A stretch of DNA of 64,000 nt, taken from NCBI GenBank assembly GCA_028023455.1, contig JAQFVV010000072.1, forward strand, positions 1,260,501-1,324,500, read 5' to 3'. Of the stretch, positions 46,770 through 58,451 are shown piece after piece. Each line of letters opens with the position of its first letter. Position 1 is the first letter of the stretch. Below the pieces are notes generated by a model. That model was given only the letters and a program-made list of their open reading frames with translations, was not told the origin of the DNA and did no database searches. Source of the DNA: Epiperipatus broadwayi. Its lineage: Eukaryota; Onychophora; Udeonychophora; Euonychophora; Peripatidae. Made by a program: the position numbers and the translations under genes.

Positions 46770-46847
46770 AATTATTTAAGAAATTAATTGTGAATAATTA
46801 TTTAAGAAATTAATTGTGAATAATTATTTAAGAAATTAATTGTGAAT
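46770..46847. repeat. Tandem repeat, 26 bp x 3, at the LINE 5' end
   Basis: Three identical units of aattatttaagaaattaatt gtgaat run at 46770-46795, 46796-46821 and 46822-46847. They end 28 bp before the first ATG of the LINE and may be part of its 5'UTR. Tandem 5' repeats can carry promoter activity in some LINEs, but that is not shown here. Confidence 0.85.
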
Positions 46848-46874
46848 AATTGATCAAAATTACGTTTAACGCTA

Positions 46875-48543
46875 ATGGCTGCCATGGAAAAGGCTAAAGC
46901 CAGCCGTAGTAGTTCAGGAGAATCTATAAACTTAGATGAAAACAGAGAATAGAATTTGAGAATAGGAAAATAAATTCATTTAAGAGTAAATTACCTAAAA
47001 TCACTAAATCTTATTCTGGGGAAAAAGTAGAAATATCCAGTAAAACATAGTGAAAATGTGGGGGGAAAAATCGGAAAAAAAGTAAACATTAGGAATTCTA
47101 ATCTAAAAATAGAAAATACAAAAGGAAAACATAATCCAAAGCTGTAAACCAGTCAGGGGAGATAGATAATGGTAAAAAGTACTTACAAAAAAAAAAGCAA
47201 GTCCTGAAACCCCATTTGAAGAAAGTTACAACCCTCAAACTTTTATAGAAAATGAGTTACGATATGAACATGTCGATCTGGAAATTACTGAATGCGGAAA
47301 AACATGGCAGACCAGAAAATCACCTCAGAAAGTTAATATTCTGAATCTGATAAAATAGATTTTGACATGAGCTACCTTACTGAGCAAAAAGTATGTAGTT
47401 CTGATGATCAGAACAAAAGCCATAAGCCCACTTCCGGTGGAACAAGGGCGCTATCCAGAAATAAAAAATTTAAAAACCAACAACAAAATCACAATGATCT
47501 AATTCATGAGTCAGAAAATAAGAATACAAAGCCAAAAACAAACACAATACACTCTGGGGACCTAAGTCCAAACCCTGGATCCCCAAAGTCCTCAGTAACA
47601 TTGAACATTTTGCAGTATAAAAATAACTCAACTGTTAAAGGTAAAAATCTGGGCAATATAACTGAAACACAGCCTAACATACAAGAGCAAAGCTATCATA
47701 TTTCTCATAACCAAGATGTGATGCCAAAAACCACAAGGATGACTTTCAACACCAGAAGCAAGAAAGGTTTGGGAAATGACCTAATCGCTGCAGATAACAG
47801 CTATAATTTGGAGTTTCCAACACTAAGACCTAAATCCACACCACAACAAGTGAACAGAGAAAACACTACAAACAATAATCCTGTTGATAAAAAGAAAAGC
47901 CAAGAGCCAATCTCATATGCTCAAAAGGCTGCTGTAGAATCTCGTACAGTTGGACTAATTAAAAATAGTAGTCAAGACAAAAGCCTCATTAATAAGGACA
48001 GCCATAGACATTTGAAGGCCTTAGAAATAATGGGCTTAGGCAATTCTGCAGTTGCCATAGACTCCATGATGGACAACTCATCAATAATTACCGAAGGAGG
48101 TAGATGGGACCCAAACCAACATAAAATTATAAATGATAAAATTCAATCAGTTGATTCCTGCCCTTCTGATGAAATCCTTCCAGGCATATAAGCATGAGAA
48201 TGAACTGATCTTATCTACAACAGACAACAGGATTAGCCTCTTCAAATTCCCAGTGGCAACACTACTTGAACTGCTCAAATCACAAGACCTTTGTAAATTG
48301 GTATACAAAATACTATTCCACCCAAATGACCAATACCTGGTTGTTCAGTTTACCAATGCGATAGCCAAGGAGGCCTTTCGAAACCTGTATAAAACCCTTG
48401 GAAGTAGATATCTTGTCACAGTCAATCTTGATCGCCTGACACACCTAAGTGAAACTGCTCGGAATTGTGGCATAAACTTTGGAATGACTGACTTTGCAAA
48501 AGTTACTTGCTCCATATGGAAAGATAGTCTCATTTGGCTATAA
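46875..48543 (+). pseudogene. LINE ORF1 with 2A-like relic and RNA-binding region
   Basis: ATG 46875 opens MAAMEKAKASRSSSGES and stops; coding is broken until ATG 47367. From there 274 codons are open: a Lys/Asn/Gln-rich linker, GDLSPNPGSP at residues 64-73 (like the 2A-type D-x-E-x-NPGP of some LINEs but with NPGS, so not functional as such), then FNTRSKKGLGNDLIAADNSY, and SYAQKAAVESRT. A frameshift near 48180 moves coding to a frame to 48541 (MKSFQAYKHENELILSTTDN, RISLFKFPVATLLELLKS, YKILFHPNDQYLVVQFTNAI, AKEAFRNLYKTLG), which looks like an RRM-type fold. ORF1 proteins bind the element RNA. Confidence 0.7.
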
Positions 48544-48559
48544 ACCAATAGATGATGAG

Positions 48560-49400
48560 GAAACTCAAATGATCTCAAACATAGCGGAATTCAAAAATCA
48601 TGCTGGGGAAAGGTACTTCTCCTCTAGTGATCCCGAGTATTGTGGAAGGCTATGAAGTCCCCATCATTATTAACATTAGAGGGATAGCCCCAATGTCCGG
48701 GTTGAAAATGTGTCCACTGTGGGATGACATGGGAAAAATACCAAAAATGCACCAACAAAAGAATGATATCAGCTGAGACATCACTGAAGCTAGAACAAAT
48801 GTCAAAAACCCATCCACACATGGAATCAAACTTATCTCAACCAAAAGCAGGTGCTTCAGGGTATCATCCATTGTCCCTTGGTCCCTCAAGATACCTTAGA
48901 ACACAGATCAGTCATCCATCCTCGGATGATGAAGAAGCCATGTTGGAGGGAAATGGGAATTGGGGATGAAATCGCAATGGCCACTGACTTCAGGATCAAG
49001 TTGCCTCGTCAGGATGCCCTTTTCAGTGAAAGAGGAAATACAAATCCAGTAGGGGGGGATCATCCTCAACCGCATCTACGTCTTGTGAAGAGGTTGCAGT
49101 TGTAAGGGACCTTGTTGATCTAGAAAAGCAGAGACCAACCATCACTATTCCCAAAGAGAAGAAAACTAGATTTTCCCCGAACCTCATGGATCTTCCTAAT
49201 GATGTAGTACAAGATGAATCCATCGGCAGTATAAGAAAGTTGCCTCAATATCTGAGAATTATGAGCAAATTATTATTACTAAACAATTTGAGAGTAACTC
49301 CACCCAGTCAAGTGCCTTAGGATGTCTTCTACTGGAGTCTGGATCAAAAAAGACTGATCAAGGCAACCCAGACCAAGTGGTAAAGGACTCAGCAACATAA
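48560..49400 (+). pseudogene. LINE ORF1 C-terminus with zinc-knuckle relic
   Basis: Frames around 48640-48780 read VPIIINIRGIAPMSGLKMCP, LWDDMG and, after a shift, EKYQKCTNKRM. Together they look like a decayed CX2C...H...C knuckle of an RNA-binding ORF1. Downstream is a polar, Pro/Ser-rich tail (PTITIPKEKKTRFSPNLMDL). There are several frameshifts. Confidence 0.5.
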
Positions 49401-49412
49401 TCCAATATCAAG

Positions 49413-50098
49413 TTGATAATGTTCAACATCATTTCTGTGAACATCAGGGGCCTGAATTCTCCTGATAGAGCTTATGCCCTGTCACATTGGTTTAGGCACC
49501 AGGCACCAGACATTTTGTGTTTGTGTGAGACACAATTGCACCATAACTCTGATCCAAGAATTATCCAATTAATGCAGTCATTGAGTCATTTTCATTATTC
49601 ATTTTCTGATACTGCTGCAGGAGGAATAGCAATAATGATTAAAAAATAATGATTAACAAAAAATCACCGATTACCTTTTTTAAAATTCTATACATAAACA
49701 CAAATAGCCTGATTGCAGTGATACAGTATAGAGGTTGGACATTCAACCTTGTGAACCTATATTTATCCAAAAACTCGGAAGTTGTATTCAATGCTATTCA
49801 CTCAATAAACATAGTGCTGAGAATCAGTCCATTCCCAACCATAATCATTGGTGATTTCAGCCATAATTATGAAACATTTCAAGCAAAATTTGTCAACAGC
49901 TTCAACCAGCCCCTAGTAAGTGGCAGAGATTTGTTCCCAGAGGGTGCCTTTTCATTTTACACAAGATATACACGGACACTCATAGACCTGGTGTACATCT
50001 CACCATCCTTATTTCCAGTGATTGAGGCTCATTTATGGCCAGTGGCCTTTTCTGACCACTTCTCATTAGAGGTCAAAATAGAACCAGTGTTTGTATAG
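49413..50098 (+). pseudogene. LINE ORF2 AP endonuclease domain, frameshifted
   Basis: The first frame (49413-49649) starts MIMFNIISVNIRGLNSPDR and has CLCETQLHHNSDP, the N and E boxes of AP-like endonucleases. A shift at 49649 moves coding to the second frame with IIGDFSHNYE (catalytic GDFN-like box, Asp kept, Asn replaced by Ser), TLIDLVYISPS (the IDxV box) and AFSDHFSLEV (the final SDH box). The domain nicks target DNA to prime reverse transcription. All boxes are recognisable, but the frame is broken. Confidence 0.85.
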
Positions 50099-50131
50099 GG
50101 ACTCATAATTAACTTACCATATACAATTCAA

Positions 50132-50794
50132 ATGCTAACCACATCAAATGCCACAACCCAATTAATCTCTGAAATCTATATTAAATTTAATACAGTCAAA
50201 TTATCAATGCTTCCAATTGAAAAAGCATGGTTGACATTTACAAGCTCACTTAGTGAATTAATAAGCTGCTGTACCAAAAAAACAAGGGGTCCATTCCACC
50301 TGATTAGTGAACTGGATAGAATTGCCAATGAATTGGAGACATTGCCTTATGAAAGTCAAAACATTCATGGTATCATTGATCTTAAAAATAGATATAGAGT
50401 CAAACAAAAAGCCATTGCAGAATACCTCTCAATAAAGAGAGCTAGGCAATATCTAAATGATCAACATTTCTAAACAAGGGACTACCTTAAATGGGCTCTT
50501 GGATCTGGCAGAAACTCCAGAGCCCCAAAATCAATTGGGATAAATGAGAGAAAATATGTAGGTGAATCTATGCTACTCAGGATCAGGGACTATTATGAGA
50601 AAAAGCTTCAACCATTAGATATAACAGGAACCCACAGAAATTTTAAGAAGATGGACAAGGAGCCACATAAAATGACCAAAGCTAGAATATTGGCAAAACT
50701 TAAAGCACTCCCTGATGGTACACATCCTGGGCTGCATGGAAATCCCAAAATTCCTGCTGGTACACCTAAGATCATTTACCATCCCAATCATTAA
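50132..50794 (+). pseudogene. LINE ORF2 linker between endonuclease and RT
   Basis: Frames at 50132-50473 (to LNDQHF and a stop) and 50570-50794 (YYEKKLQPLDITGTHRNFKK, ILAKLKALPDGTHPGLHGNP) fit the usual EN-RT linker, including the KLKxLPxGxxPGxDG-like segment before the RT. Stops interrupt it. Confidence 0.6.
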
Positions 50795-51708
50795 AAAGAT
50801 GGTGGACCTTCTGGCAGATAACAGTTGGGACATTCAAGGGTTCTATCCCATTGCTATGGTGCCTTTGCTTAAAAAACCAGAGGGCCCTAGTGACTTTGAA
50901 AATCTCAGGCCAATTTCAATGAGCCCTCTTCTCATAAAGACCATTGAGGATCTGATAAAAAATGACATCCATGAGAACATCATCAGTCAACTGTCTGCCT
51001 GCCAGTTTGCAAAAAAGGGTAGCTCTACAGCAGATGCCATCAGCTGATTTCACCTCATTGTCGATCATGTTTGCAGGGAAAAAATGTCCCAGCCAGTTGC
51101 AGTTCAATTAGACTTTGCTGGTACCTTTGACTCCATCAGGATCGATGTGCTCCTTAGTGCACTGGAAGAGCTTCAAATGCCCAAGGCATATCTCCAAATG
51201 ATTGAGAACCTTCTACAAAATGGAGGTGTTTCTCTCATTGGATGGTTCAGTTGCTCCAGGATTTCAGCCAGTGTTTCCAATCCGCAGGGCTCACCACTAA
51301 GTGCACTCCTCTTTGCAGCCTATATAAACCCATTGCTGTTGCACATCGAGGCAACACTCTCGGGTGTTGCCATACCTTTGCTGAGAGAGAGCATTCATCA
51401 AGTTTCCTATATGGATGATGTGGTGGTGTTTCTCTCATCTCAGGATTGCTAGGCTAGAGGAGATCTTGGATCACTTTGCTAGTGAATTTGGTCTAAGAGT
51501 CAATGAGGCCAAGTCGGCTATGTGGTCAATAAAATCTGGAAAGCAAATCCCGGGGAGATTCAGAGCAACTCCACAAAAGTTTCTAGGATTCATGTTGGCC
51601 TCCCCCCCTTACATCATGAGGAAGCAGCTTGAAGAGTCCCTGTTAAAGAAAGTTGTAAACTCAGTTACCTCGCTATCAAAGGTCCGGTTGCCCTTCTCAA
51701 TGCCATAG
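50795..51708 (+). pseudogene. LINE ORF2 reverse transcriptase, with YMDD box
   Basis: Coding resumes with MVPLLKKPEGPSDFENLRPI, SMSPLLIKTIEDLI (RPIS box), ISQLSACQFAKKGSST, stop, then VAVQLDFAGTFDSI (motif A), VSNPQGSPLSALLF (motif B) and HQVSYMDDVVVFL (motif C, 51408-51419). YMDD replaces the more common (F/Y)ADD. The thumb-like part continues (LEEILDHFASEFGLRVNEAK, RATPQKFLGFMLASPP) in a shifted frame to 51708. The three catalytic Asp are present, but frameshifts at about 51045 and 51435 inactivate it. Confidence 0.85.
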
Positions 51709-51710
51709 TA

Positions 51711-52627
51711 TTGCCAAAAATAACATATTTCCTGGCTGGGTTTTCCCCTACAAAGGAATTCATTCACAAGGTGGAAACTCAATGCAGAAGACTATGTTGG
51801 GGCAGAAAAGCCCCAGTCATAAGTCTCAGCCTTCTCCCAAAACCGAAGGCTCATAATGGGCTTGGACAACATTCAATCTCCACATTCCTATTTCAAAGGA
51901 CATCTAATATACTAGTAAAATTATTTAGCCAAAACCCGTGTATGGAAAGCCCCTTGCCATTGGTGAAGGTAGAACCAACGGATCACCCTCCACTCAAACA
52001 AACAAGCATTTGGTTGCAACAACAAGTGTCAATGATTGTAGGGAAAGCTAAGACATCAGCGACTATGTTTGGCTTCAAGCTTAACTATTGGGAAGCATTT
52101 GGTATGTCACAAAACAATGAGTCCACAGTGGAGAGTCTTCTCTCAATCAGTATTCCCTGGTTTGCTAGGTTGGCAAAAAGGATAAGACTCAAACCTAAGC
52201 TGGTGGATTTTCTATAAAAGTCAACCTCGGAGCCCTCCCAACATGCACCTTTCTGTGTTACAGGCGGGGATATAGAATAGATCCAAGTTTCCCAATGTGT
52301 AATAAAAATGAAGAGACATATGAGCCATATTCAAGATCAATATGAAATAATCTACACTATTGTGCCCTTAAAAGATTCAGAGAAGCAGACATTACAGGTA
52401 CAAATATCGCAAAGGTGGTAAAGGGTGGCCTTTATGGTAAAAGTAGACTGTCCACCTTTGTAAATTTTGCTATATGGATAGTGAGAAATAAGAGAGTCTT
52501 TGACAATGGATTGAACAATAGTCCAGAAGAGCTTTTTCTCAAGTTACTTGGTGAGGCCAAAGACTACAATTGGAAAGTATGCCAGCACTGGTTAGCCAGT
52601 CAGACATGGGACCAACTGGAGATCTGA
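51711..52627 (+). pseudogene. LINE ORF2 C-terminal domain
   Basis: The first frame (51711-52217) holds KITYFLAGFSPTKEFIHKVE, TQCRRLCWGRKAPVISLSLL and HNGLGQHSISTFLFQRTS, the segment like the ...W......L..PK..GGL of L1-type ORF2. Then, after a gap near 52240, YRRGYRIDPSFPMCNKNEET and, to the stop at 52625-52627, FVNFAIWIVRNKRVFDNGLN (52415-52627). The Cys-His finger relic is less complete than in the copy at 41562. Confidence 0.75.
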
Positions 52628-52980
52628 AGCTCAAAACACTTAGGTACTTATCGTACTGTTATGGCAAAATTAAAAAACTGGACATAATGACTCCTATGCA
52701 GAGTCTAAAAGTTGTCACATTAATATAATCCAGTCCTTTCCATTTAATTGTTATTTATTGTTAAAACTCTGAATTTGGTGGTCAACAAATTGACCCAAAT
52801 AATTTCTAAAGTAGCTTATTTTTATGTAATTTTTTTTTTACCATTAGAATTTTTATTTATTGTTTTCATTGTAGAGCCACTGCACATTGTAAGCATGTAA
52901 CATATAATAAGAAAGATGTTAAATGATATTCATATGTATGTTCTTAAGGTGTGAATAAAGTTGTTATTTGAAACTAAAAG
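52628..52980 (+). other. LINE 3'UTR
   Basis: It is non-coding and T/A-rich. It holds cattgtagagccactgcaca and ends with ggtgtgaataaagttgttat, which contains an AATAAA-type signal (aataaa) before ttgaaactaaa. A target-site duplication is not evident. Confidence 0.55.
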
Positions 52981-53544
52981 TGTTGAAATTAAATAATGAT
53001 CTATATTGTCCATGGGAAATAAAACTGATGTAATAATATTTTTTTTTCTTTTACATTTCCTGAAATTGCTACAAATCATTTAAATGAAACCCAAAGATAA
53101 AAACAATACATGAACTTTTCTAATTCTTATACACTTAATTTGTTTGTTGTCAAATGTGCTATAATGTTTATTTATAAATTTGGTAGATATTATTTTTACA
53201 GTAATTTTACCTAAAGTCAAAAATAAAGTAAATATTTCAAAAAGCTAATACAGCATAGAATAAAGAATAAAACTAATAATTATCATAAAATAAAATAAAC
53301 AATGAATTTGAACATTTTAAAAGTTATTAATTTTGAATTTAATCATAAATTGTTGATTTTGATATTTAAATAGGAATTTTGTTAGTAAATTTAATAAAAA
53401 CTTGATAAAACTTTGATTAAATAATATACACACTGATCACAACTTATGCTAATCTTTTTATTATTTCAATAGAAATTTCTGATTAGTGGGGTTCTTTCTT
53501 TTTTATGAAAATAAATATTAGATTATATAATAATTTATCTAGGG
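52981..53544. other. AT-rich spacer
   Basis: Nothing recognised. Confidence 0.4.
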
Positions 53545-53990
53545 TATATGAGCACAGACTTTCACACGACCCACTACTCTCCACTCTATCTTATAACACT
53601 AATACACTTGAACACATATATGTCGAAAATATAAATAATCACCAATATACATATTTCATGCTAAAACAGTAATCATCAGTTGGTCCAGTAATCTCGGCCT
53701 CAGGGTGGCCTTTGAGTTTTCCATCAGCAGATTTTCAATTGAATGGATAGTTGAAGAGTTGGAGTGTGGAATGGATTGAAGTCTGTCCATTAAAGTGTGA
53801 AGATTGGCTATCTTAATATATATCTGAGCACTTATTGCATGGACCAACTGATTGATGATTGCTGATTTAGCATGAAATACGTATATTGGTGATTATTTAT
53901 ATTTTCGACATATATGTGTTCAAGGGTATCCGTGTTATGAGATAGAGTGGAGAGTCATGATCGTGTGAAAGTCTGTGCTCATATATCCTA
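53545..53990. mobile_element. Family B foldback, complete (both arms and centre)
   Basis: The left arm (53545-53688; atatgagcacagactttcac to atcatcagttggtcca) and right arm (53842-53990; tggaccaactgattgatga to aagtctgtgctcatata) are inverted repeats of about 145 bp. The centre (53690-53840) has ggcctttgagttttccatca, atggatagttgaagagttgg and ttaatatatatctgagcact, as in copies 1, 2, 3, 7 and 8. This is the only copy in the window with both arms and the centre. Confidence 0.85.
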
Positions 53991-55564
53991 TATATTGCAT
54001 ATATTGATACAGGTATATAATAAACCTGTATTTCAGTTATAATAATTTATATAAAAGTGTTTATTTAATAATAACATTAATAGATTATAATCTAAAAGAA
54101 CAAATATACGTAAAATAATACAAATGTATATATTTACACTTTGCATATATATTTATATGCTTCACTCAGATACATATTCATAGGTTTTACAAAACACCTA
54201 TTTATAGGTTGATTAATTATTGATTTAACCTTTTATATATAATAAATAATTTTAGAGAAAATTTTGAAATAATTTTCTAAAACATTTTACTACAATATAA
54301 ATAAATATTAGCTAAATGAAATAATTAATGACAATATTTTCTTGAATGTATCTATTAATTTCTTATAAAATGTTCATATTTTATATGAGAGGGACATTTT
54401 TTTCCTAACAATTTTTTTTTACAAGTATTTCTAAACACACACAACACACAATCTTTAAAAAAAAACAGACTATAGAGGTTAGATAGACACAGTTTCTGCT
54501 ATTTATTGGAAAATAAATTGCTTTTCAAATAAAATATCACGTGCAGCATAGACCAAAACATTTTTTTTAGAATAAAGAAAATGATAAACCACATAAAATT
54601 GACCAATTATTGCCTCTAAAATGTGAAATGCAAGGAATATAAGACAACTAAACAATTATATAAAAAAATGTTAATGTTTTTATGAAAAATGTTCATGTTT
54701 TTATGATAATTTAAACTTAAAAAAAACCATTTAAATAAGTAAGGTTGCCTGAATATAATATTATTTAAAAATAATATTATATACTTAATGCATGTAAATC
54801 ACACCACCCAGCTAATACTAAAAATAAACCAATAGAATATCAACAATAAATATTGTCTTGGCAACAAGATTGCTGCTATCCTATTGTTTTGTTTTAACTA
54901 TTGGCTAGGGTAATGCAATTGACATAAGATGACCAATTAGCTAGGTGTACTTACAGTTTAAAGAATTTGTTGAAACACAATTTGGGAAAGTCATATATAC
55001 ATTCTTATTACTCAAATATATTTAATTTTTAACATAAAATAAAAATATTAATCTGAATCAAAGAAATATTTATAAATTTAAAGAGTGAATAGTAATTTTT
55101 AATGTGAAATAGTTTAATAAAAATATATAAATATATGCATGCTGTTAAAGTGATGCTGATAAGTAAGTTTAATATAACAGTAACCACATAAATAAAATCA
55201 ATAATGATACAATGTTAGAATATATAAAGCGCCTGAACCAACCAAATAAGATTGAGTTAATTACAATGTATCATGGAAATTATTAATATTTTCCCAATAT
55301 CTTGAGTTATATTTTTGAATAAATACTATTTGAGTAATTATGATTTTATTTAAGAATAATATTATAAAAACATATATATAGTAATTTAAAACATTTAATG
55401 TATTAAATGCAAGTTAGACCATTTTGATAAAAATATTGTTATAATTTTTTTGTTAATTAAACATATGATTTCTTAACAATTTATATATGTTGTTAATGTC
55501 AACTTGATAATTATATAACAAAATTTTTAAATATAAAGCTTTTAAAATTAACAATATTTGACAT
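53991..55564. other. AT-rich spacer
   Basis: A less AT-rich patch at 54860-54960 has CCAAT-like motifs (tattggct, gaccaattag) and an X-box-like tcttggcaacaag, which could be promoter-like, but no gene follows it. Nothing else is seen. Confidence 0.3.
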
Positions 55565-55865
55565 TAATAGGGGCTTTGAGTATTCCATTTTCAGAATTTG
55601 AATGATATGGATGGTTAAAGAGTGGAGAGGATTGAAGCCTGTCCATTAAAGTTTGAAGATTTTCTGTCTTAATATAAATCGAGCACTGATTATATTTATG
55701 TGTGGGAGATGATTCAGACTAACTGAAGACTACTGATTCGCATGAAATATGTACACTGCAGATCATTTATCTTTTTCACATGCATGTGGTCATGTTGTAT
55801 TGGTTATGTAGGATGGAGTGGGTGACTGAAGGGAGTTTGAAAGTCTGGGTTCAAATCCCCCTAAT
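55565..55865 (+). mobile_element. Family B repeat, copy 7 (centre plus right arm)
   Basis: Order: ggggctttgagtattccatt, gcctgtccattaaagtttga, tcttaatataaatcgagcac, catgaaatatgtacactgca, gggagtttgaaagtctgggt, then the B-box-like gggttcaaatccccc. The left arm is absent. Confidence 0.75.
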
Positions 55866-56691
55866 TAGGATTAAAAAAGATCTAACACGTGATTCAGATG
55901 TCAATTTAGTGTTATGTTAAAGAATTTGTATAATGTATTAAAAATAGAAAACTTTCTTTTAATAATAATTTTTGAAATTTAAATAAAATATTAGCTAGTC
56001 TGAATGCATTATTATTTCACATCTATAACTTTATGAATCGTACTAAAATTTAATTATTGATAAATGTTATTTGCTTGGAAACAAACAAGACAAAAATGCA
56101 TGGCCACTTTCATCATCCATAGTTTGCTTAAAGTTAACACTTTTAACTCTGTCACATAAAACACATCACAAAATCCCAGTTTACAGAATATTTTAAAATA
56201 GAAATCTATTTATTTTACCAGAGTTCTGCAATGTAGAATAAGTTTGAGTAATTAATAAATATAAAAGATAGTGTTTAATGATCATTATTTAATGCTACCC
56301 TATCTATATACCCAGATTACTTTTATCTTTTTGACTCTTACTATTTTAGATCTGGAAATAGAGCACTTAAGAGTTTTTGGAGCCATCTTTTACATCTTTT
56401 TTTTTTTACTATCAAGCTAACAACTTGAAATTCAAAAAAATCTTATTACAAGACAACTTGTTTCTATACATTATATAGATGATATACATTTAATATCAAT
56501 GTGTTTTAGTGGCCTCAATTTTTTAATAACTATATGTACCTAAGTCCTTGCACAATATTGTCACAGAACTAATACAACATAACATGATCCCAGTTTATAA
56601 GTACTTTTAAATATAAATCTATTTCTATTCAATTGTATTTCCTAAAATAAGCTCAAGTAATCAACAGATACCCGATGCCAATGCTTAGTTG
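55866..56691. other. AT-rich spacer
   Basis: Block 56330-56440 resembles 24760-24840 (see that entry). No other feature. Confidence 0.35.
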
Positions 56692-56787
56692 TTTTTTTTT
56701 TCATATGTCAAAGTGTTGGCAGGGAAGAGAACCTGGGCCAGCTGTTTGGAAGGCAACTATGCTAACCGCAGGGCCACCAACACATGA
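56692..56787 (-). mobile_element. tRNA-derived SINE with a different tRNA-like head
   Basis: On the minus strand: gtgttggtggccctgcggtt, agcatagttgccttccaaac, a B box (aggttctcttccctg), then ccaacactttgacatatga and an A run. The tail tttgacatatgaaaaa is the same as in family C, but the head differs (no gccttgcaagcaag), so it may be a different SINE that shares the tail. Confidence 0.6.
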
Positions 56788-57254
56788 CGAGCTTAGTTAA
56801 TTCCTATTAATATCCAAAACTCCTCACTAATGAAAACTATAAATTAGAATTATTTTAGGAATATGAAATAAAGCATACTGGTTAGCAATTTAGTAAGGAC
56901 AACCATCTGGCATTTACTGATAACTCAAGCTTACACTAGGTGGCAGAATTGAAGTAGACACTATTTAATCTACTATTTTATGTTAAAAGCTATAATATAA
57001 ACATGAATGAAATCAGCATTTAAGCTTCTTCATGAAATAATGAATCTGCTGACATTTTTAAGATAAATATTAAGCAACAAGAATATAAATAAAATTCAAA
57101 TATCATGCTTTCATCAATATGAATGTAACACATCGAAGATTCAATTTTCACAATATATACAAGCGTTTGAGTTGATATAAAAACATTTAAGTTTTACAAT
57201 ATCTTGTGAAACTCAGTATTTTTACATTATTTTTACTACATAGTTATATATATA

Positions 57255-57360
57255 TTTTCATATGTCATAGCATCAGCCGGGACGCGAACCCACAACCGTC
57301 TGCAACCGACTACTTGCTTGCAAGGCGGCTGCGATGACCTCTCGGCTAACAACGCTTGAC
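57255..57360 (-). mobile_element. tRNA-derived SINE, family C copy 4
   Basis: On the minus strand: gtcaagcgttgttagccgag, aggtcatcgcagccgccttg, caagcaagtag, ggttgcagacggttgtg, B box gggttcgcgtcccgg, gatgctatgacatatgaaaa. A and B boxes are intact, and it is among the best conserved copies. Confidence 0.8.
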
Positions 57361-58451
57361 AACATACATAGTTATATTTGTATAATAAAATGAATAGATA
57401 AAAATTTAAAAAAGTTCTGAATAGTAAATAATAACTACTAATAAAATTAGCCAATAGAAGTCAAGACATTTATCTTAACGCGTCATTACAACAGGCTTAA
57501 TTTTATAATGATTTAAAAGTAAATCAGTAATATTGATTAATCAAATAGAAATCAATTTAATCGAAAAAAAAGTTGCCAACTACTTACCTAACTATATTTG
57601 AACTTAGGTTTTATCTTTTTAACTGTTTTAGAAATTCATTTTTCAAATAAAGACTTATTGATTGAGAAATTTAAACTTCAGCTGTTTTTTCTCTCTCGTT
57701 CTTCGTTTTTTTTAAAAGAATATTGATCAATGTTAAAAGTCTTGCGCTGATCAGTAATAGATAGCTTCTTAAAAAAGTACAAAAAACTGGAAACTTTATA
57801 GTAAAACACATGACAAGGGATTTTAAATATATAAAATGTAATTTATGGATAGCAATTTGATATTAGAATTTAAAAGTCTTATAAATAGGAGTGCATATAC
57901 CCATCGTCTATAAAAGAAACGATAATTAGTTGATTAACAAAACTAAAAATTAAAATGACAACAAATCAATTATAATATCAAAAATAGTTACCCAAAACAT
58001 ATTGATTTTATATTCCAATCAGCAGTCAATTTATTAAAAGATTATTTACCATTTCAAGTATTCAAAACAGGAAAGTTTTTATTTTATTAATTATACATTA
58101 CATAAATACTAATTCATTGTTTTATACAGAATAAATTTTCCAATTTAAATTCTATAGCCATTTATGATCTTTTTCTTTTTAAATATATTTTTTTATCCTA
58201 CACTAAAGACATCTATTGTAAATTAGAAAAATTAAAGAACACTAACTAGTAATGTTACATCCAAATCCCTAACAATTTACTTTTCTCAATATGGAAAGAT
58301 GCTGCCAAGAAGTCTTCTAGAGCAAATAATTAATAGAACACTTTTTTTTCTTACTGAATTAAGATTTATAAAACAGTTGCAAATACTCAATGAACCGTAG
58401 AACAACAGACAACGTTGCCATGTAAAACTTAGTTACCAATTTACTTAGTAT
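57361..58451. other. AT-rich spacer
   Basis: A short frame at about 58250-58390 (TSKSLTIYFSQYGKMLPRSL) is not supported by any motif. No other feature. Confidence 0.3.

Larger units (their letters stand above)
46770..52980 (+). mobile_element. Near full-length L1/Tx1-like LINE, inactive
   Basis: A single plus-strand non-LTR retrotransposon runs from tandem 5' repeats through ORF1, AP endonuclease, RT, a C-terminal finger and a 3'UTR ending at gtgaataaagttgttatttg, aaactaaa. The RT thumb-end segment (RRLCWGRKAPVISLSLLPKP, then KAHNGLG) and the endonuclease start (SVNIRGLNSPDRAYALSHWF) are like those of the L1/Tx1 group, so I place it there; CR1-like clades are the alternative. Many frameshifts and stops show that it is not mobile. 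Its composition is less AT-rich than the neighbours, in line with recent arrival relative to decay of the flanks. Confidence 0.85.

Noticed and set aside
54860-54960. CCAAT and X-box-like motifs as a promoter
   Set aside because: Short motifs are expected by chance, and no coding frame follows in either direction.
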